Assembly (NCBI RefSeq): GCF_002102175.1 | Contig: NZ_LQOX01000147.1 | Coordinates: 1 to 64,000, forward strand | Direction: 5' to 3' | Source of the DNA: Mycobacterium gastri | GTDB lineage: Bacteria; Actinomycetota; Actinomycetes; Mycobacteriales; Mycobacteriaceae | DNA: 64,000 bases | Shown here: in pieces, positions 52,273 through 61,576 of the stretch | Layout: every line of letters begins with the position of its first letter | How positions within the stretch are numbered: the first letter of the stretch is position 1 | Position numbers and translations under genes: made by a program | Notes under the pieces: generated by a model | Database searches by the model: none | Seen by the model: the letters and a program-made list of their open reading frames with translations, nothing else | What the model was told of the DNA's origin: nothing

Positions 52273-53178
52273 CTAGCGGATCGCGCCGACGATATCGCCG
52301 GACATGGCGCCCAGCTGTGCCGACCACGAGCCCCAGCCGTTGTCGCCGCCGCCCGGGAAGTCGAAGTGGCCGTTGTGCCCGCCGACGTTGCGATACTGCT
52401 GGTAGAACGACCTACTGTCACCCATCGCCGCACCGGCTTGACCGATCATGGCGGCAGGATCACTGGCACCCAGGTTGGTGGGACTCCATACCCACACCCG
52501 GGTGTTGTTCTGCGCCAGCAGAGCGACATGCACGCACGGGTCGTGCCACTTCCACCGGCCCAACTGTGGGGCACCCCACATGCCGTTGCCGTCCACACCG
52601 CCGAACTCCTGCAGACCGGCGAGGATCGCGCCGTTGGTGGTGGTGCTCGACGGGTACAGGAACCCGGAGAGCGATCCGGCGAAGCCGAATCGGTCCGGGT
52701 GGAACGCGGCCAGCGCCATCGCGCCATAGCCGCCCTGAGATGCGCCGACGGCGGCATGTCCGCCGGGTGCCAGGCCCTTGTTGGCCGCCAGCCAATCGGG
52801 AAGCTCACTGGACAGGAAGGTTTCCCACTGCTTGCTGCCGTCCTGTTCCCAGTTGGTGTACATGCTGTAGGCACCGCCGGCCGGGGCGACCACCGAGATT
52901 CCCTTGCCGGCCAGGGTGTTCATCGCGTTACCCGCGGTAACCCAGTTGCTGACATCCGGGCCGGCGTCGAAGGGGTCCAGCAGGTATACCGCGTGCGGGC
53001 CGCCGCCCAGGAACGCGACCGGGATGTCGCGGCCCATGGCGCCCGACGGCACCATCAGGGTCTCGTACGGGGCGGCTTTGGCCGCGCCCGACGATCCTGC
53101 GGCCGCCATGACACCGCCCAGCGCGATCGACAGCACCGCAACGCAGAGCAGTCGCAGCAACACCGACAGACCCCTCAT
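52273..53178 (-). CDS. fbpD: Antigen 85-like protein FbpD/MPT51
   Basis: A 301-residue secreted alpha/beta hydrolase-fold protein. The signal peptide (about 1-33, ending AKA-APYE) precedes a single domain with VPSGAMGRDIPVAFLGGGPHAVYLLD and WGAPQLGRWKWHDP. Antigen 85 proteins transfer mycolates; MPT51 is regarded as a non-enzymatic relative that binds the matrix. Here the nucleophile elbow reads VGASQGGYG, with a Ser at the catalytic position, and the His motif GGHNGHFDF is kept, but no Glu is evident where Ag85 has FLE. The ATG at 53178 is chosen over the upstream frame because GGAGGTG lies 4-5 nt before it; ATG 53190 is in frame too. Confidence 0.92.
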   Translation of the reverse strand: MRGLSVLLRLLCVAVLSIALGGVMAAAGSSGAAKAAPYETLMVPSGAMGRDIPVAFLGGGPHAVYLLDPFDAGPDVSNWVTAGNAMNTLAGKGISVVAPAGGAYSMYTNWEQDGSKQWETFLSSELPDWLAANKGLAPGGHAAVGASQGGYGAMALAAFHPDRFGFAGSLSGFLYPSSTTTNGAILAGLQEFGGVDGNGMWGAPQLGRWKWHDPCVHVALLAQNNTRVWVWSPTNLGASDPAAMIGQAGAAMGDSRSFYQQYRNVGGHNGHFDFPGGGDNGWGSWSAQLGAMSGDIVGAIR

Positions 53179-53313
53179 ATCCACCTCCATCGTGTATCGC
53201 TGCGTGCTCACAGCGCCCGACCGTGCGGCGGGTTCGAGGCAAGCCCCGGCCCGCAAGGTAGCTAACCACACCGCACACAACGGGATAAAGGGGAGATAAC
53301 GCGGAAATAACCA

Positions 53314-53343
53314 ACGGCGGCGACCCCGGAGGGTCGCCGCCGT
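53314..53343 (-). terminator. Intrinsic terminator after fbpA
   Basis: ACGGCGGCGACCC and GGGTCGCCGCCGT form a perfect 13-bp stem with loop CGGA, about 41 nt past the fbpA stop. On the minus strand TTGGTTATTT follows, a moderately U-rich tail. The stem separates fbpA from fbpD. Confidence 0.7.
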
Positions 53344-53384
53344 CGAATGCGGGTTATCGGACGCCGTCGCGGCGCCCAGGGCGT

Positions 53385-54407
53385 CTAGGTGCCCTGCGTG
53401 GTGCCGGTGCCGCCGCCGCCAGGTGTCGCGCCCAGCGTGTGCTGCAGGTCCGGCTTCATGGCGTTGAGCTGCGCGCCCCAGTACTCCCAGCTGTGCGTAC
53501 CGTTGTCATCGAAGTTCCACACGGCGTTGTGCCCACCGGCCGCGTTGTAGGCGGTCTGGAACTTCAAGTTGCTGGTCCGCACGAAGCCCTCGAGGAACTT
53601 GGCGGGCAGGTTGTCGCCGCCCAGGTCGGACGGCTTGCCGTTGCCGCAGTACACCCAGATGCGGGTGTTGTTGGCGACGAGCTTGCCCACCTGCAGCGTC
53701 GGGTCGTTGCGCTGCCACGCCGGGTCATCCTTGGGACCCCACATGTCGGAGGCCTTGTAGCCACCGGCGTCGCCCATGGCCAGACCGATCAGCGACGGCC
53801 CCATCGCCTGCGACGGGTCCAGCAGCGCCGACAGCGATCCGGCGTAGACGAACTGCGCCGGGTGGTACGCGGCCAGGATCAACGCCGACGAGCCGGCCAT
53901 CGACAGACCCACAGCAGCGCTGCCGGTCGGCTTGACCTGCCGGTTGGCCGACAGGTACTGCGGCAACTCGCTGGTCAGGAAGGTCTCCCACTTGTAGGTG
54001 GTGCAGCCGGCCTTACCGCAGGCCGGGTTGTACCAGTCCGAGTAGAAGCTGGACTGCCCGCCGACCGGCATGACCACCGAGAGGCCCGACTGGTAGTACC
54101 ACTCGAACGCCGGGGTGTTGATGTCCCAGCCGCTGAAGTCCTCCTGGGCGCGCATGCCGTCCAGCAGGTACACCGCGGGCGAGTTCGCCCCACCGCTTTG
54201 GAACTGGACCTTGATGTCGCGGCCCATGGCCGCCGAGGGCACCTGCAGGTATTCCACCGGCAGGCCCGGCCGCGAGAACGCACTCGCGGTCGCCGAACCG
54301 CCGACAACACCGACCAGACCCGACAGCAGGGCCGCGCCAACGGCTCCCACCATGAGTCGGCGCGGCATACCCGTCACGGCGCCACGAAACCTGTCAACAA
54401 GCTTCAT
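53385..54407 (-). CDS. fbpA: Antigen 85A mycolyltransferase
   Basis: A 340-residue secreted mycolyltransferase that moves mycolate between trehalose monomycolates and onto arabinogalactan. The signal peptide ends ASA-FSRPGLP (cleavage at 43/44). In the mature protein the catalytic Ser126 is in VGLSMAGSS, the Glu in LPAKFLEGFVRTSN and the His in AAGGHNAVWNFD; all triad residues are present. The fibronectin-binding segment FEWYYQSGLSVVMP is conserved. ATG with GAAGCAAGG upstream. A strong hairpin follows the gene. Confidence 0.97.
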   Translation of the reverse strand: MKLVDRFRGAVTGMPRRLMVGAVGAALLSGLVGVVGGSATASAFSRPGLPVEYLQVPSAAMGRDIKVQFQSGGANSPAVYLLDGMRAQEDFSGWDINTPAFEWYYQSGLSVVMPVGGQSSFYSDWYNPACGKAGCTTYKWETFLTSELPQYLSANRQVKPTGSAAVGLSMAGSSALILAAYHPAQFVYAGSLSALLDPSQAMGPSLIGLAMGDAGGYKASDMWGPKDDPAWQRNDPTLQVGKLVANNTRIWVYCGNGKPSDLGGDNLPAKFLEGFVRTSNLKFQTAYNAAGGHNAVWNFDDNGTHSWEYWGAQLNAMKPDLQHTLGATPGGGGTGTTQGT

Positions 54408-54789
54408 CCTTGCTTCCTCATCCTCAATCTTTTAGGCGCATCCGGTGGATAGGGCGCATCCTCAACTACGTCAGACTGCGCGCTCGGCGTCGCAGTGCCC
54501 GTGTAGTCAACCACAACTTGGGGTCGGTTCTCTCATCGAGCACCGCGCCGAAAGCGTTACCGGGCGCCGATTTCGGGTGATTTTCGCGCCGGATGCGGCG
54601 GCCAGAGATCTCGTTTCCGCATGTGCCCGGGGTTCGGTGGTCGCTGGTGACGGCTCAAATGTGATGTTGCTGTCAGTCTCGCCTCAAACCGTGGGAAGCG
54701 CGTCACGGACGCCCGCTCGCAATTGGGCCGAAATTCTTCGCGGCAAGGCCCCCGCGGCCCGGCATTCGGGCCGGATCGCTGGCCCCGAA
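54408..54789. other. fbpA promoter/leader region
   Basis: 382 bp without a gene between aftB (stop at 54790) and fbpA. It should hold the promoter of fbpA, which is usually strongly expressed. No recognised operator or hairpin. Confidence 0.4.
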
Positions 54790-56667
54790 TCACTCCCGAG
54801 CCGGGGCCGGCGGCACGTCGGGCACCTCGAGCCCGCACCTGATGAGTTCGTTGAACGGCACCCGGTCAATCCGGTACCGGGTGAACTCGAAGGAGTGCAC
54901 CACGTTGGACACAAAACGGCGCACGGTCAACGGCGCGCGCACCGAATTCAGCACCGCCTGAGTCGCAGGGCACCGCAGGGCCGCCTCCGCCTGCACGACC
55001 CAGGCCGGGTCGAGGTAACCCGGAACACCGGGATACCACTTCACCCACGGACCGTCGGCGATCACCCAGTCGGGGAACAGGTTCTTGTCGTGGCCGATCC
55101 GGCCATGCTTCAACCGCTCGGTATGTTGGGCCAGCGGGTTTGCCAGCCCGATTTGGTCGAGCACTCTGACGTCGAGACCCACGTTCATGCCCAGCATCCC
55201 CAAATTGGTGAAAAACACCGCGTGTTGCGGCTTTTGGGTGGCCGGGATGCCGGGAGCCGTTCCCGGCGGGATCATCGGCACCAGGTCCCACTGGTTGTAG
55301 TTGCCCGACGGCAGCAGCAGGGCGCCTTCCGGGGTGTTGTCGAGCGCGGTCAGCACGGCGGCCATCCGCGGGTAGTCGAGATAGTCGGCGGCGGTCAGCG
55401 GATGGGCGTGTCCGGTGGCCTGCGCGTAGAAGCGGCGCTCGTCGACGATGCCCGTATAGGTGACGTGCGTGGCGTCGTCGCCCATCCCCGGCGAGTTCGC
55501 TGCCCACAGCGACCAGCCCGCCACACCCAGCCACAGGATGCTGACCACACCGGCAAGCCAGTAACCAGTCTCCTTGGCGAAGTCCTTGCCATCGGGCAGT
55601 AACACGGGAATCACCGCCACCGGGGCCAGCATGCAGAAGAGCGGCGCCAGCAGCACCCGGCCGTGCATGAAATCGCCGCCTTGCCGGATCCAGTACAGCG
55701 CCTGCAGCAGGCCGCTGCCAACCATGAAGGCCACCACCGCCGCCGGGCTCTGCACCGCCCGGGCCACCCGCCCGTAGTCGGGCGCCACCACCGGACGCAG
55801 GAACGACGGCCTGCGACGAGCCAGCATCAGAACCAGGCCAAGCGGCACCAACAGCACGATCGGCACCCACAGGGCGTAGGGCCGGTTGAAATTCGAGAGA
55901 TAGATCATGCCCTGCGACCACTTGTCGCCGGCGGCGTCCTTGGCCAGCGCGGTGCCGGGCACCAGTAACGCGTAGTAGCCCATCCGGAAGATCTGATAGG
56001 CGACCGGCAGCAAGCCGCCGGCCAGCACGATCAGCACCCGGCGGCGCCAGGTCCGCGCCGCGACCAGCATCATGATCAAGGCCAGGCCGCCCATCAGCGC
56101 CAGCTCGGGCCGGACCAACACGCTGCATCCCGCGACGAAAGCCAGCGCACCGATGAACACCCGACCGTGGGGACGGACCCGCAGCGGCTGCGCCCAGCAC
56201 ACCATCATCCACCACAGCAGCCCGAGATAGCTCAGCACCAGCCCGCTTTCCAGCCCTGACGTGGCGAAGTCTCGCGCCGGCGGCACCGCGATGTAGACCA
56301 GCGCGCCGGCCGGCAACATGATCGCGCGGCGCCCGCGCAGGCTGGGGGCATACAAGCGGCCGGTGCCGAGCATCAGCAGCGCCACCCCCAGCAACGACAG
56401 CACCAGGGCCACGGCCAGCGCCACATATTCCAGCCGCATCGGCCCGCCCACCCAGCTGGCCATGTAGAGCAAATACGTCCACACCGTCGAGGTGTTGGCC
56501 TCCACCCGCTCGCCCATGTTGAACACCGGCCCGTTGCCGGCCAGCAGGTTGCGCACCGTGCGCAACACGATCAGCCCGTCATCGGCGATCCAGCGCCGTT
56601 GCCACGCGCCCCAGCCGAACAGCACGCAGACCACCGCAACGTTGACCCACAGACTGATCCGGACCAC
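54790..56667 (-). CDS. aftB: Terminal beta-(1,2)-arabinofuranosyltransferase
   Basis: A 625-residue GT-C membrane enzyme that caps arabinan chains with beta-1,2-Araf from DPA, the sites to which mycolates are later attached. About ten transmembrane helices; an early conserved loop WRIADDGLIVLRTVRNLLAGNGPVFNMGERVEANTS-type region (residues about 24-60) carries the DD pair, and a soluble C-terminal domain starts at about 410. The GTG at 56667 gives VRISLW as in Mtb (627 residues); a TTG at 56781 would add 38 basic residues and overlap ubiA by 26 bp. Confidence 0.94.
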   Translation of the reverse strand: MVRISLWVNVAVVCVLFGWGAWQRRWIADDGLIVLRTVRNLLAGNGPVFNMGERVEANTSTVWTYLLYMASWVGGPMRLEYVALAVALVLSLLGVALLMLGTGRLYAPSLRGRRAIMLPAGALVYIAVPPARDFATSGLESGLVLSYLGLLWWMMVCWAQPLRVRPHGRVFIGALAFVAGCSVLVRPELALMGGLALIMMLVAARTWRRRVLIVLAGGLLPVAYQIFRMGYYALLVPGTALAKDAAGDKWSQGMIYLSNFNRPYALWVPIVLLVPLGLVLMLARRRPSFLRPVVAPDYGRVARAVQSPAAVVAFMVGSGLLQALYWIRQGGDFMHGRVLLAPLFCMLAPVAVIPVLLPDGKDFAKETGYWLAGVVSILWLGVAGWSLWAANSPGMGDDATHVTYTGIVDERRFYAQATGHAHPLTAADYLDYPRMAAVLTALDNTPEGALLLPSGNYNQWDLVPMIPPGTAPGIPATQKPQHAVFFTNLGMLGMNVGLDVRVLDQIGLANPLAQHTERLKHGRIGHDKNLFPDWVIADGPWVKWYPGVPGYLDPAWVVQAEAALRCPATQAVLNSVRAPLTVRRFVSNVVHSFEFTRYRIDRVPFNELIRCGLEVPDVPPAPARE

Positions 56668-56755
56668 CGGCTCATAGGGAAAAACCGGCCACCTGACCCG
56701 CCGGACCGCGGCCCTGCGGGCCAGCGCGCTGGCCCGCAGGGCCTTGAATCTCGAA

Positions 56756-57664
56756 CTAGCCGAAGGCAACGGCGGCCCCAACTGTTCCTATCCACGCCAG
56801 CGCCAGCAACTGCAACACCCGGTCGCGCAGTGCGATGTCTTCGGGCTCCCCGGCCAGCCCCCCGTCGACGTCGACTGCGTAACGCAGGATCGCGATGGTG
56901 AACGGGACCATCGACACCGCATACCACGAACCCGAGTACCGGTCGCGTTCGAACGCCCACAACCCGTAGGACACCACCACGGCAGTGGCCGAGAGCGTCC
57001 AGACGAATCGAAGATAGGTGCTGGTATAGCTCTCCAGCGACTTGCGGATCGCCGCGCCGGTGCGCTCGGCCAGCTGCAGCTCGGCGTAGCGCTTGCCGGC
57101 CACCATGAACAGCGACCCGAACGCCGCGGTCAGCAAGAACCACTGCGACAGCGGAATGTCGGCGGCAGCGCCACCGGCGATGGCGCGGATCAAATACGCC
57201 GACGACACGATGCAGATATCGATCACCGCTTGGTGCTTGAGGCCGTAGCAGTACCCCAGCTGCATGGCCAGGTAGACGGCCATCACCACGGCCAGGCTGG
57301 GGGTCAGCCGCCAGGCAATGGTCAGCGAGGCCACCCCCAGCACCGCGGCCACTGTGTAGGCCAGCCATTCGGGCACCACCCCGGCGGCGATCGGGCGGAA
57401 GCGCTTGGTGGGGTGCTCGCGATCAGCCTCCACATCGCGCACGTCGTTGATCAGGTAGATCGCCGAAGCGGCCAGGCTGAACACCACGAACGCCACTGAA
57501 ACCTTGGTCAGTACCTCGGCGTAGTCGTATCGGACCCCGCGGCCCGCCGCGGCCAGCGGCGCGGCCAGCACCAGGACGTTTTTCACCCACTGCCGCGGGC
57601 GCATCGCCTTGACCACGCCGACAACCAGGTTGGCCGGCGGTCCGGTCACCACGTCTTCACTCAT
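56756..57664 (-). CDS. ubiA: Decaprenyl-phosphate phosphoribosyltransferase (DPPR synthase)
   Basis: A 302-residue UbiA-superfamily prenyltransferase with about eight or nine helices. It transfers 5-phosphoribose from PRPP to decaprenyl phosphate, the first committed step to DPA. The motif NDVRDVEADREHP gives the first Asp-rich Mg site and YGLKHQAVIDICIVSSAYLIRA the second. The ATG at 57664 overlaps the stop of the downstream-numbered phosphatase gene (ATGA, 57661-57664) and gives exactly the Mtb length. Coupled with the phosphatase that acts next in the pathway. Confidence 0.96.
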   Translation of the reverse strand: MSEDVVTGPPANLVVGVVKAMRPRQWVKNVLVLAAPLAAAGRGVRYDYAEVLTKVSVAFVVFSLAASAIYLINDVRDVEADREHPTKRFRPIAAGVVPEWLAYTVAAVLGVASLTIAWRLTPSLAVVMAVYLAMQLGYCYGLKHQAVIDICIVSSAYLIRAIAGGAAADIPLSQWFLLTAAFGSLFMVAGKRYAELQLAERTGAAIRKSLESYTSTYLRFVWTLSATAVVVSYGLWAFERDRYSGSWYAVSMVPFTIAILRYAVDVDGGLAGEPEDIALRDRVLQLLALAWIGTVGAAVAFG

Positions 57665-58218
57665 ATCGACACACCCCTCTGCAGGCTGACGTCGAGTCGC
57701 ACTGCAACGGCCGCGACGGCGGCGCCGAGCGCCACACCGGCGGCGACGTCGCTGGGGTAATGCACCCCCAGCAGGATCCGGGAAAGGGCCATCGGTGGCA
57801 CCAGCACTGCCGCGCCCAGCCCGATCGGCAGGCCTGCGGCCCTGCTCATCAGGATGGCCGCAGCCGTGGTGGAGGTCGCGTGCGCCGACGGGAAGCTCAG
57901 CTGACTGGGCGTGCCTACGTTGACCGCGACCGCCGGATGATGAGGCCGTTTGCGCCGGACCACCCGTTTGACCAATATCGCCGCCGCGTGGGCGGCGACG
58001 GCGCCGGCCCCGGCGACCAGCCAATCCCGGCGCCGCCGTGGGGAAAGGACCGCCGCTATCGCCGACACGGCCACCCAGCCGATGCTGTGTTCGCCGAAGT
58101 AGGAAAGCCCCTGCGCCACCGTCAGCGATTCCGGGCGGTCGGCCAGCGCCGACTGAACAGCCACTATCGCAGCGGTTTCGCCGTGCGCCGGCACCCCCAA
58201 CGGGTGGGCTTCAGGCAT
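57661..58218 (-). CDS. PAP2-family phosphatase (Rv3807c type, decaprenylphosphoryl-phosphoribose phosphatase)
   Basis: A 185-residue membrane phosphatase with the three PAP2 signature motifs: KRVVRRKRP, PSAHATS and SRILLGVHYPSD. The Mtb orthologue Rv3807c is proposed to dephosphorylate decaprenylphosphoryl-5-phosphoribose made by UbiA, giving the DprE1 substrate. The ATG at 58218 (MPEAHPLG) matches Mtb and overlaps the glfT2 stop by 8 bp; the frame is open further upstream only over glfT2. The third motif's GVHYPSDV His is the expected catalytic residue. Confidence 0.9.
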   Translation of the reverse strand: MPEAHPLGVPAHGETAAIVAVQSALADRPESLTVAQGLSYFGEHSIGWVAVSAIAAVLSPRRRRDWLVAGAGAVAAHAAAILVKRVVRRKRPHHPAVAVNVGTPSQLSFPSAHATSTTAAAILMSRAAGLPIGLGAAVLVPPMALSRILLGVHYPSDVAAGVALGAAVAAVAVRLDVSLQRGVSI

Positions 58219-60121
58219 GTCGGTGCTCTTGGTTTTCCGCCGTGAAGAGCACCGTCTCCCACTTCTGCTTGCTGGACAGCACGGGCAACGCGGCGCGGTA
58301 GACCCTGCGCATCTCGTCGAAGCGGCGGAGCAGCTGGCGCTGGCGGCGCAGCGACTGCCACAGCAGCGCGAACATCTTGGTCCGATCGCGCTGACGGTAG
58401 ACCACTCCGCAGCCGTCGGCCGTCGTGACGGTGACCCCGTCGACCGTGCACAACCGGAACCAGCGGGCGTCCTGGGTCGGCACGTTGTACTCGGGGCGCT
58501 CATGGTGGGCCGGGTCGGCGGTCGCGAGATTGTGCACGATCCCCCGGGCGAGCCGGTAACCGATGGTGACCGGGTTCACCGGCGGCTTCATCACCTTGTT
58601 CTTGTGCAAGGGCGGCGGCAGCTCGCTGGCGGCGGGCAGCACGACCGCATCGGGATAGGCCTTGCGGATGCGGTGTATTTCCGGCAGCGCCGATTCCAGG
58701 ATGGAGAAGATGTGCTCGGGGCCGGCCAGGAAGTCGTCAATGGCCTTGTTCTGGATAGCCACCGTCGAATATTCCAGGCAGGCAAGGTGTTTCAGCGTCG
58801 CTTTGAGATGGCTGCGGACCAGGCCGGTGACGTCACCGTTCCAGTGCATCGCCGCCACCACCAGCCGGTTGCGCAGGTGGAAGTAGGCCTGCCAGTCGAT
58901 CGCGTCGTCTTTGTCGCTCCAGGCCATGTGCCAGATGGCGGCGCCGGGCAGCGTGACGGTGGGGTAGCCGTGTTCGGCCGCGCGCAGACCGTAGTCGGCA
59001 TCGTCCCATTTGATGAACAACGGCAGCGGCTGGCCCAGCTCCTCGGCCACCTGCCGCGGGATCATGCACGTCCACCAGCCGTTGTAATCGACGTCGATGC
59101 GCCGGTGCAGCAGCTTGCTCAGTTCCTCTTTGTCGTTGAGCGGGTACTCGGCGAAGTCGTGGTCGTACTCGGCGTGCGGCGCGGCGGTCCACATGAAGTT
59201 CGAGCGGTTGACGACTTCGCCCATGATGTGCAGGTGCGACGGCTCCTGCAGGTTGAGCATCTGCCCGCCGACCAGCATTGGGCTCTTGGCGAAACGGTGC
59301 ATGGCCAGCACCCGCAGAATCGAGTCCGGCTCGATGCGGATGTCGTCGTCCATGAACAGGATCTGTTGGCAGTCGGTGTTTTTCAGCGCCTCGTACATCA
59401 CCCGGCTATAGCCGCCCGAGCCGCCCAGGTTGGGTTGGTCGTGGATGGACAGCCGGTTGCCCAGTCGAGCCGCCGCGGCCGGAAAGTCTGGGTGGTCGCG
59501 GACTTTGCGGGTGCCTTGGTCGGGCACAATCACCGCACCGATCACCTGGTCCACCAGTGGGTCGGCGGTGAGTTCGGCCAGCGCGTTGGCGCAATCCGCG
59601 GGGCGGTTGAAGGTAGGGATGCCGACGGCGACGTTGGCGGTGCCCGGGGCGGGGATGGGCGCGTACCAGCCACCATTGAGCAGGGTGACCGCGGTGTCGG
59701 TGGTGATGTCGAACCAGATCCAGCCACCGTCCTCGAATGGCTGCAGGCTCACCTCGACCTCGACGATTTGCGGCTGCCCCGGCGGGCAGTCCTGAGCGCC
59801 GACGAACTGACGGCCCTCGACGAAGATCCGCGCACCGGTGGCTTTGGTTCGGTAGACGTCGAGGCGCCCAGCGCCGGTCAGCTCGACGCGCAGCACCACC
59901 GACGTGCAGATCGACCAGCGTCGCCAGTAGCTGGCCGGGAACGCGTTGAAATATGCGGCGAACGACACCTCCGACTCGGCGCCGATCTGCAGCGAGGTGC
60001 GGCTGGTCGCATGAGCGCGCCGCGAGTTGGTAATCGACTCCTCGAGGTACAGCTTGCGCACGTCGAGCGGTTCGCCCGGTCGCGGCAGGATGATCCGGGA
60101 CAGCAGGCTTTCGGCGGTCAT
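58211..60121 (-). CDS. glfT2: Galactofuranosyltransferase GlfT2
   Basis: A 636-residue bifunctional GT2 enzyme that polymerises galactan with alternating beta-1,5 and beta-1,6 Galf from UDP-Galf. An N-terminal beta-barrel domain (1-160), GT-A domain with VGIPTFNR, the metal-binding DDD at 258-260 (LFMDDDIRIEP), and the WWTCMIPRQVAEELGQPLP and KWDDADYGLRAAEHG segments with the proposed catalytic Asp residues, then a helical C-terminal region (from about 440). The ATG overlaps the glf stop by 4 bp. Length matches Mtb (637). Confidence 0.97.
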   Translation of the reverse strand: MTAESLLSRIILPRPGEPLDVRKLYLEESITNSRRAHATSRTSLQIGAESEVSFAAYFNAFPASYWRRWSICTSVVLRVELTGAGRLDVYRTKATGARIFVEGRQFVGAQDCPPGQPQIVEVEVSLQPFEDGGWIWFDITTDTAVTLLNGGWYAPIPAPGTANVAVGIPTFNRPADCANALAELTADPLVDQVIGAVIVPDQGTRKVRDHPDFPAAAARLGNRLSIHDQPNLGGSGGYSRVMYEALKNTDCQQILFMDDDIRIEPDSILRVLAMHRFAKSPMLVGGQMLNLQEPSHLHIMGEVVNRSNFMWTAAPHAEYDHDFAEYPLNDKEELSKLLHRRIDVDYNGWWTCMIPRQVAEELGQPLPLFIKWDDADYGLRAAEHGYPTVTLPGAAIWHMAWSDKDDAIDWQAYFHLRNRLVVAAMHWNGDVTGLVRSHLKATLKHLACLEYSTVAIQNKAIDDFLAGPEHIFSILESALPEIHRIRKAYPDAVVLPAASELPPPLHKNKVMKPPVNPVTIGYRLARGIVHNLATADPAHHERPEYNVPTQDARWFRLCTVDGVTVTTADGCGVVYRQRDRTKMFALLWQSLRRQRQLLRRFDEMRRVYRAALPVLSSKQKWETVLFTAENQEHRHA

Positions 60122-61311
60122 GCGGAGATTTCCTCTATTAGGGGCACACCGTCGCGCAGGTGGGGCGCAAGGACGTTCTCGTACATGCTCAAAGCGCTGG
60201 CAATGGCCATATGCATATCCAGATATTGATAGGTGCCCAAGCGGCCGCCGAACAGGACCTTCGCTGACGCTGTCTCGGACTTCGCCCTGGTCCGGTAGGC
60301 GGCCAACAGGGCGCGGTCGGCCTCGGTGTTGATCGGATAGTAGGGCTCGTCGTCGTCTTCGGCGAACCGCGAGTATTCGCGCATGATCACCGTCTGGTCC
60401 GTCGGGTAATCGCGCTCGGGGTGGAAGTGGCGGAATTCATGAATGCGGGTGTAGGGCACGTCGAGGTCGTTGTAGTTCATCACCGCGGTGCCTTGGAAGT
60501 CTCCGACCGGCAGCACTTCCACCTCGAAGTCCAGGGTGCGCCAACCCAGCCGGCCTTCGGCGTATTCGAAGTAGCGGTCAAGCGGGCCGGTGTACACGAC
60601 GGGCGCGTCCGGGCTGTCGGCGCGCAGTTGGTCGCGGACGTCGAACCAGTCGGTGTCCAGCCTGACCTCGATGCGGTCGTCGGTGGCCATGTTCTGCAGC
60701 CACGCCGTGTAACCGTCGACCGGCAGACCCTCATAGGTGTCGCTGAAGTACCGGTTGTCGAAGGTGTAGCGCACCGGCAGCCGATTGATGACGGCAGCCG
60801 GCAACTCAGCGGGGTCGGTCTGCCATTGCTTGGCGGTGTAACCCTTGACGAAAGCCTCGTAAAGCGGTCGCCCGATCAGCGAGATGGCCTTCTCCTCGAG
60901 GTTTTGGGCGTCGGCGGTGTGGATTTCGGAAGCCTGCTCGGCGATCAGCTGGCGCGCTTCTGTCGGCGTGAAGTATCTGCCGAAGAACTGCGACACCAGG
61001 CCCAGGCCCATAGGGAACTGGTAGGCCTGCCCGTTGTGCATCGCGAACACCCGGTGCCGGTAGTCGGTGAAGCCGGTGAACTGGCACACGTAGTCCCACA
61101 CCTTCTTATTGGAGGTATGGAACAGGTGCGCGCCGTACTTGTGGACTTCGATCCCGGTCTGCGGCTCCGGTTCGGAATAGGCGTTGCCGCCGATATGCGG
61201 GCGCCGCTCGACAACGAGGACCCGCTTGCCGAGTTCGGTAGCCACGCGCTCGGCGATCGTCAGGCCGAAGAATCCGGAACCGACGACGAAGAGGTCGAAA
61301 CGTGCGGTCAT
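60118..61311 (-). CDS. glf: UDP-galactopyranose mutase
   Basis: A 397-residue FAD enzyme that interconverts UDP-galactopyranose and UDP-galactofuranose, the donor for GlfT1/GlfT2. The Rossmann motif GSGFFG is at residues 11-16, then the conserved HIGGNAYSE, KYGAHLFHTSNKKVW, TAKQW and C-terminal FGGRLGTYQYLDMH motifs; substrate-binding Arg and Tyr regions are present. First gene of the minus-strand galactan operon. It is divergent from erp; the 265-bp gap must hold both promoters. Confidence 0.97.
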   Translation of the reverse strand: MTARFDLFVVGSGFFGLTIAERVATELGKRVLVVERRPHIGGNAYSEPEPQTGIEVHKYGAHLFHTSNKKVWDYVCQFTGFTDYRHRVFAMHNGQAYQFPMGLGLVSQFFGRYFTPTEARQLIAEQASEIHTADAQNLEEKAISLIGRPLYEAFVKGYTAKQWQTDPAELPAAVINRLPVRYTFDNRYFSDTYEGLPVDGYTAWLQNMATDDRIEVRLDTDWFDVRDQLRADSPDAPVVYTGPLDRYFEYAEGRLGWRTLDFEVEVLPVGDFQGTAVMNYNDLDVPYTRIHEFRHFHPERDYPTDQTVIMREYSRFAEDDDEPYYPINTEADRALLAAYRTRAKSETASAKVLFGGRLGTYQYLDMHMAIASALSMYENVLAPHLRDGVPLIEEISA

Positions 61312-61576
61312 CGGTTGCCTAGGTTATCCGACCCCGCCGCCAAAACCCGACTTGGCGGCTCGCCCGAGTGAGGGTTCTCGCAGGTTTTGGGTGAGTCCGC
61401 AGCTTCTCATGTCCGTCACCGACCCAACATCGCACCTTTGGTGCGATTGCCTCACGATTCGATATAGCCACACTAGTCACACAAACCTCACTCGTACCAT
61501 CGACCTTGTGGGTTTCCTTCCGTCGACGACGGCGAGGGAGCCGACGCGATAAATAGTCCAGATTGAGGAGACTTCC

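Noticed and set aside
58217..60229. 670-codon open frame antisense to glfT2 and glf
   Set aside because: Covers two certain genes on the other strand and has no recognisable domain or codon pattern of a gene.
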